From contig JAUIDE010000039.1 of NCBI GenBank assembly GCA_030429105.1, forward strand, positions 1 to 36,683: a stretch of 36,683 nucleotides of DNA, written 5' to 3'. Under the pieces are notes generated by a model. It ran no database searches. It was not told where the DNA came from and worked only from the letters and a program-made list of their open reading frames with translations. The DNA is from Alphaproteobacteria bacterium (GTDB lineage: Bacteria; Pseudomonadota; Alphaproteobacteria; Rhodobacterales; Rhodobacteraceae). The translations under genes were made by a program, and so were the position numbers. Shown here piece after piece: positions 8,449 to 16,728 of the stretch; position 1 is the first letter of the stretch; each line of letters starts with the position of its first letter.

Positions 8449-9331
8449 TGCGCTCGCCCCGGTCCGCCACCCGCTCCCCGGCGGCGAGGAGTTCCGCGAC
8501 GGGGCGGCGCAGCGCCTCGGCGGCGGCCGCGTGCATCTCCGGCGAGGGATAGTAGCGGTTCTCCGTCACCGGCATGCCGAAGGGCGTCTGCAGCACGGGG
8601 GCGCCGCCTTTCGTCAGGTCCTGCGGCATCCCTTTCGACGTCACGCAATAGACGACCTCGTCGGCCAGTGGGCTCACCGCGTCGATCATCTCCTGATCGA
8701 CGAACTGTGGATATTTCAGCGCCGGGTTCTCCGCCGTCACCTTCGGCCCCTCGTTCGGGCTCCGCTCGGAGAACCAGAGGAGGACGCGCTTGGTCTGGAT
8801 CGACTGGAGGAGGACGCGGGTGCGCGCGACCCAGGCCGTCTTCAGCTCGGTCTCGACGGCGAGGAACTTCTCCGGGTCGTCCTCCGCGATCTGGTTCAGC
8901 ATGTTGTGGGCGTAGGTGAAGGTCTCGAAATCGACATGGGGGAAGAGATCCTCCAGCGCCTTCGAGACGGCCTCGATCTGCGCGTTCCGCGCCAGCTTCA
9001 CCTTGAAGAGCCGGTTGGAGAGGGAGCGGGCGCTCATCACTTGCACGACGCAGAGATCGGCGGCGGAGGCGGCCTCCAGCACTTCCGAATCGCGGAGGAA
9101 GAAGCCCGGTCCGGCGTTGGCGGTGCCGAAATTCACGACCTGCCGGCCCAGCATCTCCCCGAGGAGAGACGGGAACGGCTTCTCGACATAGCGCCCGAAG
9201 GTCTGCGCCCCGCCGATACAGGCGATGTAAGGCTGCGAGAGATCGGGCTTCGGCCCGCGATAGACCTGGGAGAGGCGGCCCCAGACATAGCCGTCATAGT
9301 CGATGAAGGCCTGATCAGGTTTCTGATACAT
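8438..9331 (-). CDS. DUF6473 family protein
   Basis: This 297-residue cytoplasmic-looking protein has no signal peptide or membrane span. It resembles the DUF6473 proteins found mainly in Rhodobacterales. The opening MYQKPDQAFIDYDGYVWGRL and the block IACIGGAQTFGRYVEKPF, followed by VVNFGTANAGPGFFL, are its most recognisable parts. The GGAQTFGR-then-NFGTANAGP layout recalls the first two blocks of SGNH-type folds, but no clear catalytic Ser-Asp-His set could be assigned. No function is known. The ATG at 9331 has GGAG eight bases upstream. The end overlaps folB by 11 bases in convergent orientation. Confidence 0.75.
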   Translation of the reverse strand: MYQKPDQAFIDYDGYVWGRLSQVYRGPKPDLSQPYIACIGGAQTFGRYVEKPFPSLLGEMLGRQVVNFGTANAGPGFFLRDSEVLEAASAADLCVVQVMSARSLSNRLFKVKLARNAQIEAVSKALEDLFPHVDFETFTYAHNMLNQIAEDDPEKFLAVETELKTAWVARTRVLLQSIQTKRVLLWFSERSPNEGPKVTAENPALKYPQFVDQEMIDAVSPLADEVVYCVTSKGMPQDLTKGGAPVLQTPFGMPVTENRYYPSPEMHAAAAEALRRPVAELLAAGERVADRGERITI

Positions 9332-9632
9332 CGCGCACGCTCCAGCTTTCGGCCGGAGCAGTCTCGCGCCCTTCGGTGAAGGTCGGGTTAAACGGAGAGC
9401 GAGAGGCGCGGCCTCCGCCCTGCGGGCGCCGGGTGGGCGGGCGCGCCGTCAAGCCGGCTCGCGGGGCGTGTGCACACGCAGTGCAAATGGGTCAAGTATC
9501 TGATATAAAGAGGCTATCAGGAAAAGGGCGCAAAAACCTGAACAGGCCTCGCGCCGGGCTTCGCCGCCGTGCCAAAGATCATCTCGCCGGGATGACGAAG
9601 ATGGATACGGACCGCTCGCCGACTCACGCTGT
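9332..9632. other. Intergenic region with a low-GC patch
   Basis: This 301-base gap lies between two minus-strand genes (the PaiB-like gene ends at 9633, DUF6473 starts at 9331). Bases 9480-9540 are clearly richer in A and T than the surroundings, and a 14-base perfect palindrome sits at 9466-9479. A small forward reading frame from 9487 runs into the paiB-like gene and has no family features, so it is not called. The gap probably holds the DUF6473 promoter. Confidence 0.5.
9466..9479. promoter_or_regulatory. 14-bp palindrome, possible operator
   Basis: GCGTGTGCACACGC is a perfect palindrome with no spacer, next to the AT-rich patch and about 135 bases upstream of the DUF6473 start. The symmetry suits a dimeric DNA-binding protein. 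Chance occurrence is possible in such GC-rich DNA. Confidence 0.3.
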
Positions 9633-10268
9633 TCAACGCCCGGTTTCCCCGGCCAGCCCGCGCGCCATGCGCCCGGCCAGCGCCTCCTCCCCCGCCGCGC
9701 GGAGGCCGGAGACGGCGCCCTGCAGGTCCTGCGCCTCGCGGTTCTGGCTCAGCTTGGATTTCGCCGTGATCCGCCTCACGGCGATGCGGAAGGCGACGAT
9801 GCCGGCGAGCATCGTCTCCATGTAATCCGCCGGCGCGTCGGCCATGCGCCAGGCCGCGTCGCCGTTCGCCCGCCGCTCCCGCCGGCTGGTCAGGAGGCCG
9901 ACGGCGGCGCGCTTCGCCGGCTCGTCATGCTGGAAGGCGATCGCGCCGTGGACATGGACGACGCGGTAATTCCAGGTCGGCACGACGCGGTGATGCTCCG
10001 CCTTGCCCGGATACCAGTTGGGGGAGATGTATCCCTCCTCCGCGCGGAAGATGGCGAGCACCTCCTGCCCCTCCGCGATCAGGCGGTGCATGTCGTTCCC
10101 GAGCGCGACATGGCCGATCATCTCCCCGGGCCGGCCGGGGAGGAGCGGGATGTGGTTTGCGATCAGGCCCTCCGCCGTATGCGCCACGATGCAGGCGAGC
10201 GGGTGATCCTCGATCAGGCCGGCGACGGCGGCCTCGTCGGTTTCCCTGAAATGGTCGGGGAGATACAT
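9633..10268 (-). CDS. FMN-binding negative transcriptional regulator, PaiB family
   Basis: This 211-residue protein matches the PaiB family throughout. It opens MYLPDHFRETDEAAVAGLIE, followed by the HPLACIVAHTAEGLIANHIPL strand, the IGHVALGNDMHR segment, FRAEEGYISPNWYPGK, VPTWNYRVVHVHG, and the C-terminal helix ending in KSKLSQNRE. The fold is a split-barrel FMN-binding domain. Bacillus PaiB affects sporulation and degradative enzyme genes, but most proteobacterial members are uncharacterised and may be flavin oxidoreductases rather than regulators. It lies downstream of trpE on the same strand, with a 95-base gap holding a palindrome, so it may have its own promoter. Confidence 0.9.
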   Translation of the reverse strand: MYLPDHFRETDEAAVAGLIEDHPLACIVAHTAEGLIANHIPLLPGRPGEMIGHVALGNDMHRLIAEGQEVLAIFRAEEGYISPNWYPGKAEHHRVVPTWNYRVVHVHGAIAFQHDEPAKRAAVGLLTSRRERRANGDAAWRMADAPADYMETMLAGIVAFRIAVRRITAKSKLSQNREAQDLQGAVSGLRAAGEEALAGRMARGLAGETGR

Positions 10269-10341
10269 GGGGCCTCACCTCGCCGCGCGCATGTGGGGTA
10301 TCTGGATAGATTCCTGAATGACGCCAGAGGGTTGGATGCCC

Positions 10342-10356
10342 TGCGCACTGTGCGCA
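10342..10356. promoter_or_regulatory. 15-bp palindrome upstream of the PaiB-like gene
   Basis: TGCGCAC-T-GTGCGCA is a perfect 7+1+7 inverted repeat. It lies 74-88 bases upstream of the PaiB-like start and just past the end of trpE. It could be an operator for the PaiB-like gene or a weak hairpin after trpE. There is no T-tract. Confidence 0.3.
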
Positions 10357-10363
10357 TGGCCCC

Positions 10364-11878
10364 TCACCGGTTCCCCCGCCGGGCGAAGCGCGCCGCCTCC
10401 TCCGCCGCGCGCATCACGGCGCGGGCCTTGTGGATCGTCTCCATCCGCTCCGCCTCCGGGTCCGAATCCCAGACGACGCCGCCGCCCGCCTGCACATAGA
10501 GCGCGCCGTCCTTGATGACGGCGGAGCGGAGGGCGATGCACATGTCCATGTCGTCCGCCGAGGAGATATGGCCGACGCCGCCGGCATAGGGCCCGCGCTT
10601 CTCCGTCTCCAGCTCGTCGATGATCTGCATCGCCCGGATCTTCGGCGCGCCAGAGACGGTGCCGGCGGGGAGCCCGGCGAGGAGGGCGGCGAGCGCGTCA
10701 TGCTTCGGGTCCAGCTCCCCCTCCACATTGGAGACGATGTGCATGACGTGGGAATAGCGCTCCACGGTGAATTCCGCGGTCGGCCGCACGGTGCCGATCT
10801 TCGCGACGCGGCCGACATCGTTCCGCCCGAGATCGAGCAGCATGAGATGCTCGGCCAGCTCCTTCGGGTCCGCCATCAGCTCGGCCTCCAGCGCCCGATC
10901 CTCCGCCTCATTCTCCCCGCGCCGCCGCGTGCCGGCGATGGGGCGGATGGTGACGACGCCGCCGCGGACCTTCACCAGCACCTCCGGGCTCGCGCCCGCA
11001 AGCTGGAAGCCGCCGAAGTTGAAGTAGAACATGTAGGGGGAGGGGTTCGTCCGCCGCAGCGCCCGGTAGAAGGTGAAGGGCGGGTAGGGGAAATCGAGCC
11101 GCCAGCGCTGCGAGAGGACGACCTGGAAGATGTCCCCCGCCGCGATGTACTCCCGCGCCTTCGCGACCATGCCGAGATAGGCCTCGACCGGCGTGTTGGA
11201 GACGGGCGCGCCGATCTCCGCCGCCTCCATCAGCGCGCGATCCGCGGGCACCGGCCGGTCCAGCGCCGCCACGGCGTCCGAGAGCCGCTCCGCGGCCTGG
11301 GCGTAGGCGGCGCGGGCCGGCTGCCCCTCCCGAGCCCAGACGGGGGCGATCAGCGTCACCACGTCCTTCACCGCGTCCATCACGGCGACGACGGTGGGGC
11401 GCATCATCAGGCTGTCCGGCAGGCCCAGCGGATCGGGCTTGCCGGCGGGGTAGGGGAGCCGCTCCGCCTGCCGCACCATGTCATAGCCGAAGAAGCCGAA
11501 GAGCCCGGCGGCGATGGGGGGGAGTTCCGGCGGCAGGTCGATCCGGCTCTCGGCCTGGAAGGCGCGGAGCGAGGCGAGGGGGGGCAACGGATCCTCCTCG
11601 AACGCGTCCGGATCGTAGCGCGCGGCGCGGTTGAGGCTCGCGCGGTCTCCGACGCAGCGCCAGATCACGTCCGGCTTCATGCCGAGCGCGGAATAGCGGC
11701 CCTTGATCTCCCCGCCCGTGACGGATTCTAGCAGGAAGCTGTTCTCCGCCGCGCCGGTGAGCTTCAGCATCAGCGAGACGGGCGTATCGAGATCGGCGGG
11801 CAGCTGGGTCCAGAGCACCTGGTTCTCGCCCCGCGCATGGGCCGCTTCGAAGGCGGCGAAATCGGGCCGGATCTCCAT
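10364..11878 (-). CDS. trpE: Anthranilate synthase component I
   Basis: This 504-residue enzyme carries out the chorismate-to-anthranilate step of tryptophan synthesis, using ammonia from the TrpG amidotransferase. The N-terminal part has the tryptophan-binding LLES motif in NSFLLESVTGGEIKGRYS, so feedback inhibition is expected. The chorismate-binding domain has IFQVVLSQRW, YMFYFNFGGFQLAGASPEVLV, the RPIAGTRRRG stretch, LMLLDLGRNDVGRV and GTVSGAPKIRAMQIIDELE near the C-terminus. The start at 11878 (MEIRPDF) has GAAAGG about 9 bases upstream. Earlier in-frame starts code for low-complexity residues without homology and were rejected. trpG, trpD and trpC are not in the window, so the subunit partner is encoded elsewhere. 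No leader peptide with tandem Trp codons was found upstream. Confidence 0.94.
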   Translation of the reverse strand: MEIRPDFAAFEAAHARGENQVLWTQLPADLDTPVSLMLKLTGAAENSFLLESVTGGEIKGRYSALGMKPDVIWRCVGDRASLNRAARYDPDAFEEDPLPPLASLRAFQAESRIDLPPELPPIAAGLFGFFGYDMVRQAERLPYPAGKPDPLGLPDSLMMRPTVVAVMDAVKDVVTLIAPVWAREGQPARAAYAQAAERLSDAVAALDRPVPADRALMEAAEIGAPVSNTPVEAYLGMVAKAREYIAAGDIFQVVLSQRWRLDFPYPPFTFYRALRRTNPSPYMFYFNFGGFQLAGASPEVLVKVRGGVVTIRPIAGTRRRGENEAEDRALEAELMADPKELAEHLMLLDLGRNDVGRVAKIGTVRPTAEFTVERYSHVMHIVSNVEGELDPKHDALAALLAGLPAGTVSGAPKIRAMQIIDELETEKRGPYAGGVGHISSADDMDMCIALRSAVIKDGALYVQAGGGVVWDSDPEAERMETIHKARAVMRAAEEAARFARRGNR

Positions 11879-12082
11879 CAGATTCGGCCTTTCGGGGGGC
11901 GATGCGGCACTTGGTGCGTCCTTCTGCGGGCTTCGGGGCGCGCGGACCATAGGCGGAGCCTCCGGCCCCGGCAAGCGGCGGGGCGCGGGGCTTGCGACCA
12001 ATGCGACGGGCGGTCGGAGGCGGCTTCACAGCGGCGCCCCGCTCGCCTATGTCTGCGGGCGAAACCTTCAGGGAGAGCCGCC

Positions 12083-12403
12083 ATGACCACGTTCAACGAC
12101 CGCGAAAAGGCCTTCGAGTCCAAGTTCGCCCATGACGCGGAGCTGCAGTTCAAGGTCGCGGCGCGGCGGAACAAGCTGCTCGGCCTCTGGCTCGCCGGGC
12201 CGCTGGGCGAGGCGGATGCGGAGGCCTATGCGCGGTCCGTCGTCGTCGCCGACCTCCAGGAAGCGGGGGACGAGGACGTGATGCGGAAGGTCATGGCCGA
12301 CATCGCCGCCAAGGGCGCCGCGATCACCGAGGCCGAGGTGCGCGCCAAGCTCGCCGCGCTCGAGGCCGAGGCCAAGCTTCAGATCATGAGCGAGATCGGT
12401 TGA
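12083..12403 (+). CDS. DUF1476 protein (ATP synthase zeta-type inhibitor)
   Basis: This small helical protein of 106 residues opens MTTFNDREKAFESKFAHD. That N-terminal stretch is the inhibitory region of the alphaproteobacterial zeta subunit described in Paracoccus, which blocks ATP hydrolysis by F1-ATPase. The remaining LQFKVAARRNKLLGLWLAG and a helical C-terminal part also match the DUF1476 family. The ATG at 12083 follows GGGAGAGCCGCC. It is divergent from trpE with about 200 bases between them, and a strong hairpin follows the stop. Function is by family, and not every DUF1476 member has been shown to inhibit the synthase. Confidence 0.9.
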   Translation: MTTFNDREKAFESKFAHDAELQFKVAARRNKLLGLWLAGPLGEADAEAYARSVVVADLQEAGDEDVMRKVMADIAAKGAAITEAEVRAKLAALEAEAKLQIMSEIG

Positions 12404-12415
12404 GCCGCGCCCGCG

Positions 12416-12437
12416 CCCCGGCCGGAGACGGCCGGGG
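12416..12437. terminator. GC-rich hairpin between DUF1476 and the microprotein gene
   Basis: CCCCGGCC and GGCCGGGG form a perfect 8-bp stem around a GGAGAC loop, between the converging ends of the DUF1476 gene (12403) and the 33-codon gene (12443). The position suits a two-way terminator. There is no T-tract on either side. Confidence 0.55.
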
Positions 12438-12442
12438 TGTGC

Positions 12443-12544
12443 TCAGCCTGCGAAGGCGGCGCCGAGGGTCAGCGCGACCCATCCGAGCGCGAAGGCGGAA
12501 AAGGCGGCGGTGCGAAGCGTGAAGCCTCGGGGTTCATCGTCCAT
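12443..12544 (-). CDS. 33-residue single-span membrane microprotein
   Basis: This small gene starts at ATG 12544 behind GGAGATCAAG, a good ribosome site at proper spacing, and ends with TGA at 12443-12445. The product opens with the charged MDDEPRGFTLR, followed by one hydrophobic segment (residues about 12-32, rich in A, F, L and G with one W). This suggests a small membrane protein with its acidic N-terminus in the cytoplasm. I do not recognise a family. It lies downstream of purB on the same strand, 121 bases after its stop, and a hairpin follows its own stop. Similar tiny membrane proteins often modulate larger membrane complexes, but no partner can be named. A chance reading frame remains possible, although the ribosome site and the charge/hydrophobic layout argue for a real gene. 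Confidence 0.5.
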   Translation of the reverse strand: MDDEPRGFTLRTAAFSAFALGWVALTLGAAFAG

Positions 12545-12643
12545 CTTGATCTCCGGGGTGGAGCGCCCCAGCGGGGCCGATGGATGTGAGATGGGGAGCC
12601 GCCGGGGCCGCGCAAGCGCGGATCACGCGATTGGCGCCCGATC

Positions 12644-12659
12644 CGTGCAGGCCTGCACG
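12644..12659. promoter_or_regulatory. 16-bp perfect palindrome after purB
   Basis: CGTGCAGGCCTGCACG is a spacer-free perfect palindrome. It starts six bases past the purB stop and lies 100 bases upstream of the microprotein start. With no loop it is a poor hairpin, so a protein-binding site is as likely as a terminator. Confidence 0.3.
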
Positions 12660-12665
12660 TTTCCG

Positions 12666-13979
12666 CTAGGCCTCATCCTCCGGCCCGAACACCCGCGCGA
12701 AGATCGTATCCACATGCCGCGTGTGATGCGCGAGGTCGAAATTCGCCTCGATCTCCTCCGGCGAGAGGGCGGCTGATACTTCCGGATCAGCCTTCAGCGC
12801 GGCGAGGAAATCCGCCTCCTCCTCCCAGACCTTCATCGCGTTGCGCTGCACGAGGCGGTAGGAATCCTCCCGGCTCACGCCCTTCTGCGTCAGCGCCAGA
12901 AGCACGCGCTGCGAGTGGACGAGGCCGCGGAAGCGGTTGAGGTTGCGCTCCATGTTTTCGGGGTGGACAACCAGCTTCTCGATCACGCCCGTCAGCCGCG
13001 CGAGCGCGAAATCGAGGGTGATCGTCGCGTCCGGGCCGATCATCCGCTCGACCGAGGAATGGGAGATGTCCCGCTCATGCCAGAGCGCGACATTCTCCAT
13101 CGCCGGCAGCGCATAGGCGCGGACCATGCGGGCGAGGCCGGTCAGGTTCTCCGTCAGCACCGGGTTGCGCTTGTGCGGCATGGCGGAGGAGCCCTTCTGG
13201 CCGGGCGAGAAATACTCCTCCGCCTCCAGAACCTCGGTGCGCTGGAGATGCCGGATCTCCACCGCGACGCGCTCGACGGAGGAGGCGATGACGCCGAGCA
13301 CTGCGAAGAACATCGCGTGCCGGTCCCGCGGGATGACCTGGGTGGAGACGGGCTCCGTCTCCAGCCCGAGTTTGGCTGCGACATGCGCCTCCACCGCCGG
13401 GTCGATATTGGCGAAGGTGCCCACGGCGCCGGAGATCGCGCAGGTCGCGACCTCGGCACGCGCCTGGGCGAGGCGGGAGCGGTTGCGGTCCATCTCCGCC
13501 CAGGCCTGCGCGAGCTTGAGGCCGAAGGTCGTCGGCTCGGCATGGACCCCGTGGCTGCGGCCGATGCAGATCGTGAACTTGTGCTCGAAGGCCCGCCGCT
13601 TCAGCGCCTCGCAGAGATCGTCCATATCGTCGAGGAGGATATCCGCGGCGCGCACGAGCTGGACGTTGAAGCAGGTGTCGAGCACGTCCGACGAGGTCAT
13701 GCCCTGGTGGACGAAGCGCGCCTCCGGCCCGACATGCTCCGCGAGATGGGTGAGGAAGGCGATGACGTCATGCTTCACCTCCCGCTCGATCTCGTCGATG
13801 CGGGCGACGTCGAATTCGACATCCTTGGCTTTCCAGACCGCCTTCGCCGCGCTCTCGGGCACGACGCCGAGATCGGCGAGCGCGTCCGTCGCGTGGGCCT
13901 CGATCTCGAACCAGATGCGGAACTTCGTTTCCGGAGACCAGATGGCGGTCATTTCCGGGCGGGAATAGCGGGGGATCAT
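12666..13979 (-). CDS. purB: Adenylosuccinate lyase
   Basis: The enzyme has 437 residues, the usual length. PurB splits SAICAR to AICAR and adenylosuccinate to AMP, both releasing fumarate. The start at 13979 gives the typical opening MIPRYSRPEMTAIWSPETKF. Family features include MTSSDVLDTCFNVQL, the ICIGRSHGVHAEPTTFG block with the catalytic His, and the fumarase/lyase signature SSAMPHKRNPVLTENLTG on the flexible loop. It lies downstream of the TRAP permease on the same strand, separated by a strong hairpin, so it is probably a separate transcript. It is about 15 kb from the other purine genes of the window. Confidence 0.95.
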   Translation of the reverse strand: MIPRYSRPEMTAIWSPETKFRIWFEIEAHATDALADLGVVPESAAKAVWKAKDVEFDVARIDEIEREVKHDVIAFLTHLAEHVGPEARFVHQGMTSSDVLDTCFNVQLVRAADILLDDMDDLCEALKRRAFEHKFTICIGRSHGVHAEPTTFGLKLAQAWAEMDRNRSRLAQARAEVATCAISGAVGTFANIDPAVEAHVAAKLGLETEPVSTQVIPRDRHAMFFAVLGVIASSVERVAVEIRHLQRTEVLEAEEYFSPGQKGSSAMPHKRNPVLTENLTGLARMVRAYALPAMENVALWHERDISHSSVERMIGPDATITLDFALARLTGVIEKLVVHPENMERNLNRFRGLVHSQRVLLALTQKGVSREDSYRLVQRNAMKVWEEEADFLAALKADPEVSAALSPEEIEANFDLAHHTRHVDTIFARVFGPEDEA

Positions 13980-14012
13980 TCGGGGCCTCGGCTCTCTGCT
14001 GGCCGGGGTGTA

Positions 14013-14046
14013 GCGCCGGGCGGCGGGGCTGTCCACCGCCCGGCGC
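14013..14046 (-). terminator. Hairpin after the TRAP operon
   Basis: GCGCCGGGCGG (14013-14023) pairs perfectly with CCGCCCGGCGC (14036-14046) around a 12-base loop. The hairpin sits five bases past the stop of the large TRAP permease gene and before purB. The 11-bp GC stem suits transcription termination or 3'-end protection of the TRAP messenger. No T-tract follows. Confidence 0.6.
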
Positions 14047-14051
14047 GAGGG

Positions 14052-16718
14052 TCAGAAGTAGAGCGCGAGGTCCCTGTGGTTGGCGACGCAGGCGGCGAGG
14101 AATTTCGCCTGCTCCTCCGTGAGACGCGGCTGGGCCCGGGCGCCGATCGTGTCCCTGATCCCGTCCAGATAGGCCTGCAGGCCGGGCTCGAGGCCGGCGG
14201 CCGCCTCCCGCCATGCGATCTGCTCTCGATAGGCGGCCATCGTCGCGTCATGCGCCTCCAGTGCGTCCTCGATGCTGAAGGAGCGCTCGCGGAGTGCGCG
14301 GCGGGCCTTCGCGAGTTCGGAACGCACGTCCCCCGCGCCCTCGATGGCGCCGAGCCGGCCCTCCATCTCCTGCACGGCGGCCTCGAGCGCCGGCTGATCC
14401 GCCTCGGTCCCCGCCGCGATCACGCCGCGAAGGGCTTCAAGGTCGGCCCCGATCGCGATATAGGCCGGCGTCGCCTGCAGCGTGGCGAGGACCTTCGCCG
14501 GATCGTCATAGGCCTTGTCCGCGTTGCGGGCGAAGAGGTTGCGGGCCTCATCTTCCGCCTTGGTGAGTTTGGCGAACTCGTCGTGCACACTGTCCCACTC
14601 CGCGGGGATCAGGGCTTCGAGGCGCGCCTTGTCGGCCTCAAGCGCAGCGAGCTGCGCCTCCAGCGCCGCCTTTCGCTCCTCGATGTCGTCGCCGCGAAGC
14701 CGGCTGAGCTGGACCCTGATGCGCTCGATCTCCTCCGCTTCGTCACGGATCAGGCGTTCGTATGCGCGCACTTCGGTCAGGATCGGGCGATAGGCGGGCG
14801 CCGCCTGCTCGACAGCCGCAATCCCCTCGTAGATGGCGGCGAGCGCGGCGGATGCGTCCGCGGCGGCCTTGAAGCCGCCTGAGGCGTCATTCTGGAGCGA
14901 GCGGGGCAGGGCGGAAAGGTCCAGCCCCTGCGCCGCGGAGATCGCCGCCGTCGTCGCGCCGTTGTCGTTCGCCATCGCCTCGCGCACATAATCCGTGAGG
15001 CAGGCCTGGAGCCGCGGGTTGCGCGGCGGCGGCGCCGTCTCCGCGAGGAGCGAGGAGCGGGAGGGCAGATAGTTCACGAGCGGCGGATAAAGGCCGACGA
15101 TCACCAGCGCGGTGAGCTGCAGCGTGATGAAGGAAATCACGCCGCGATACATCTGCACCGTCTTGACCGCCGCCGGCGCCACGCCGCGAAGGTAGAAGAG
15201 CGCGAAGCCGAAGGGCGGCGTGAGGAACGATGTCTGGATGTTGAGGCCGATCATCACGCCGAGCCAGACGGCGGTGATGTTCGCGCCGGGATCGGACAGC
15301 AGGATCGGCGCGACGATCGGCACCACGACCACGGCGATCTCGATGAAGTCGAGGAAGAAGCCGAGGATGAAGATGACCGCCATCACGACGATGAACTGCG
15401 CCCAGAAGCCGCCCGGGAGCGATTGCAGGAAATCCTTCACCAGATCCTCGCCGCCGAAGGCGCGGAAGGCGGAGGTGAGCATCGCGGCGCCGAGGAGAAT
15501 GATGAAGACGAGCGAGGTCGTCTTCGCCGTCTCGACCATCACGCCCTGCAGCGTGCCGTTGAAGCGGAACGTCCGGAGGCCGCTCCAGACGAGGGCGACG
15601 ATCAGGAAGAGGACGCCGATGACGCCGATGGTGATGCCGAAGGAGTCTTCCGGCGACGTCACCGACTTGATGTTCATCGTGTAGTTCGACGTCGCATAGG
15701 CGACGATCGCGAGCCCGATCGCGGCGAGAATCGCCGGGATGTAGGCGCGGAGCCCCCCGGTCGGATGCAGCCGGTAGCCGGCCATGATCATCGCGCCCGC
15801 GGCCCCGATGGCGCCCGCCTGGTTCACCGTGGCGACGCCCGCGATGATCGAGCCGAGCACGAGGAAGATGAGCGTGAGCGGGGGCACGAGGGTCACGAAG
15901 ACCTCGGTGAGGAACTTCCGGTCCCACTCCCCTTCGTAGTGCACGGCCGGGGCCTTGGACGGCCGGATCAGCGCATAGGCGAGAATGAAGATCATGTAGA
16001 GCGCGACGAGAAGGAGCCCCGGAACCATCGCGCCGAGGAACATCTCGCCCGCCGACGTGGAGCTCACGTCGAAGACGGAGGGCATGGAGAGCTCGCCCGT
16101 CGCCTCCTTGTGCAGCGCCTTGCGTAGGGTCGAGGCCTGGTCCGTCGCCGAGGCGAGCTGGTCCGCGAGGATGATGAGCACGATGGAGGGCGGGATGATC
16201 TGCCCAAGCGTGCCCGAGGCGGCGATGGTGCCGGTCGCGAGCGAGGGCGAGTAATTGTTCCGCAGCATGGCGGGCAGCGAGATAAGGCCCATCGCGACGA
16301 CCGTCGCGCCCACGATGCCCGTGGTCGCCGCCAGAAGCGCGCCCACGAAGACGACGGAGATGCCGAGGCCGCCGGGCACCGGCCCGAAGAGCCGCGCCAT
16401 CGTGACCAGCAGGTCTTCCGCGATCTTCGACTGCTGGAGCATGATGCCCATGAAGATGAAGAGCGGAATCGCGATCAGCGTATCCCGGTCAACGTCCCAG
16501 TAGACGCCTCGCAGGTTGGTCACGCCCGCAGACAACCACTGGGATGGCCCGCCGGTGTGGAAATAGGCGTCAGGGTTCTCGGCGAAGACCCAGCCCGCCG
16601 CCGCGGCGAGGCCGATGGAGATGATCGCGGCGCCGGGCAGGGCGAAGGCCACCGGATAACCGGAGCCGAGCGCCGCCGCCATCAGGACGACGAGAAGGGC
16701 GAGAAAGAGGAGTTCCAT
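14052..16718 (-). CDS. TRAP transporter large permease with long C-terminal extension
   Basis: This 888-residue protein is much longer than the roughly 430 residues of an ordinary DctM. Residues 1 to about 550 are the multi-span TRAP large permease of the keto-acid/mannitol-chloroaromatic class. They include IPLFIFMGIMLQQSKIAEDL, SGTLGQIIPPSIVLIILADQ, a polar insertion near residues 205-230, and LNIQTSFLTPPFGFALFYL. From about residue 560 the protein continues as a hydrophilic, mostly helical region of some 330 residues. Heptad-like segments near residues 655-705 and 785-812 look like coiled coils. Such permeases use the sodium gradient to import a carboxylate handed over by the binding protein. 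The start lies 10 bases after the small permease stop, with GAGGG upstream. The role of the tail is unknown. Confidence 0.88.
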   Translation of the reverse strand: MELLFLALLVVLMAAALGSGYPVAFALPGAAIISIGLAAAAGWVFAENPDAYFHTGGPSQWLSAGVTNLRGVYWDVDRDTLIAIPLFIFMGIMLQQSKIAEDLLVTMARLFGPVPGGLGISVVFVGALLAATTGIVGATVVAMGLISLPAMLRNNYSPSLATGTIAASGTLGQIIPPSIVLIILADQLASATDQASTLRKALHKEATGELSMPSVFDVSSTSAGEMFLGAMVPGLLLVALYMIFILAYALIRPSKAPAVHYEGEWDRKFLTEVFVTLVPPLTLIFLVLGSIIAGVATVNQAGAIGAAGAMIMAGYRLHPTGGLRAYIPAILAAIGLAIVAYATSNYTMNIKSVTSPEDSFGITIGVIGVLFLIVALVWSGLRTFRFNGTLQGVMVETAKTTSLVFIILLGAAMLTSAFRAFGGEDLVKDFLQSLPGGFWAQFIVVMAVIFILGFFLDFIEIAVVVVPIVAPILLSDPGANITAVWLGVMIGLNIQTSFLTPPFGFALFYLRGVAPAAVKTVQMYRGVISFITLQLTALVIVGLYPPLVNYLPSRSSLLAETAPPPRNPRLQACLTDYVREAMANDNGATTAAISAAQGLDLSALPRSLQNDASGGFKAAADASAALAAIYEGIAAVEQAAPAYRPILTEVRAYERLIRDEAEEIERIRVQLSRLRGDDIEERKAALEAQLAALEADKARLEALIPAEWDSVHDEFAKLTKAEDEARNLFARNADKAYDDPAKVLATLQATPAYIAIGADLEALRGVIAAGTEADQPALEAAVQEMEGRLGAIEGAGDVRSELAKARRALRERSFSIEDALEAHDATMAAYREQIAWREAAAGLEPGLQAYLDGIRDTIGARAQPRLTEEQAKFLAACVANHRDLALYF

Positions 16719-16728
16719 GTGCGCGCCC

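Noticed and set aside
9487-9825. A small plus-strand frame starting in the AT-rich patch (MGQVSDIKRL...)
   Set aside because: It runs nearly 200 bases into the PaiB-like gene on the other strand, becomes low-complexity there, and lacks a good ribosome site.
12915-14882. A 655-codon plus-strand frame across purB and the end of the TRAP permease
   Set aside because: It is antisense to two well-supported genes and crosses their boundary and hairpin. No homology features were seen.
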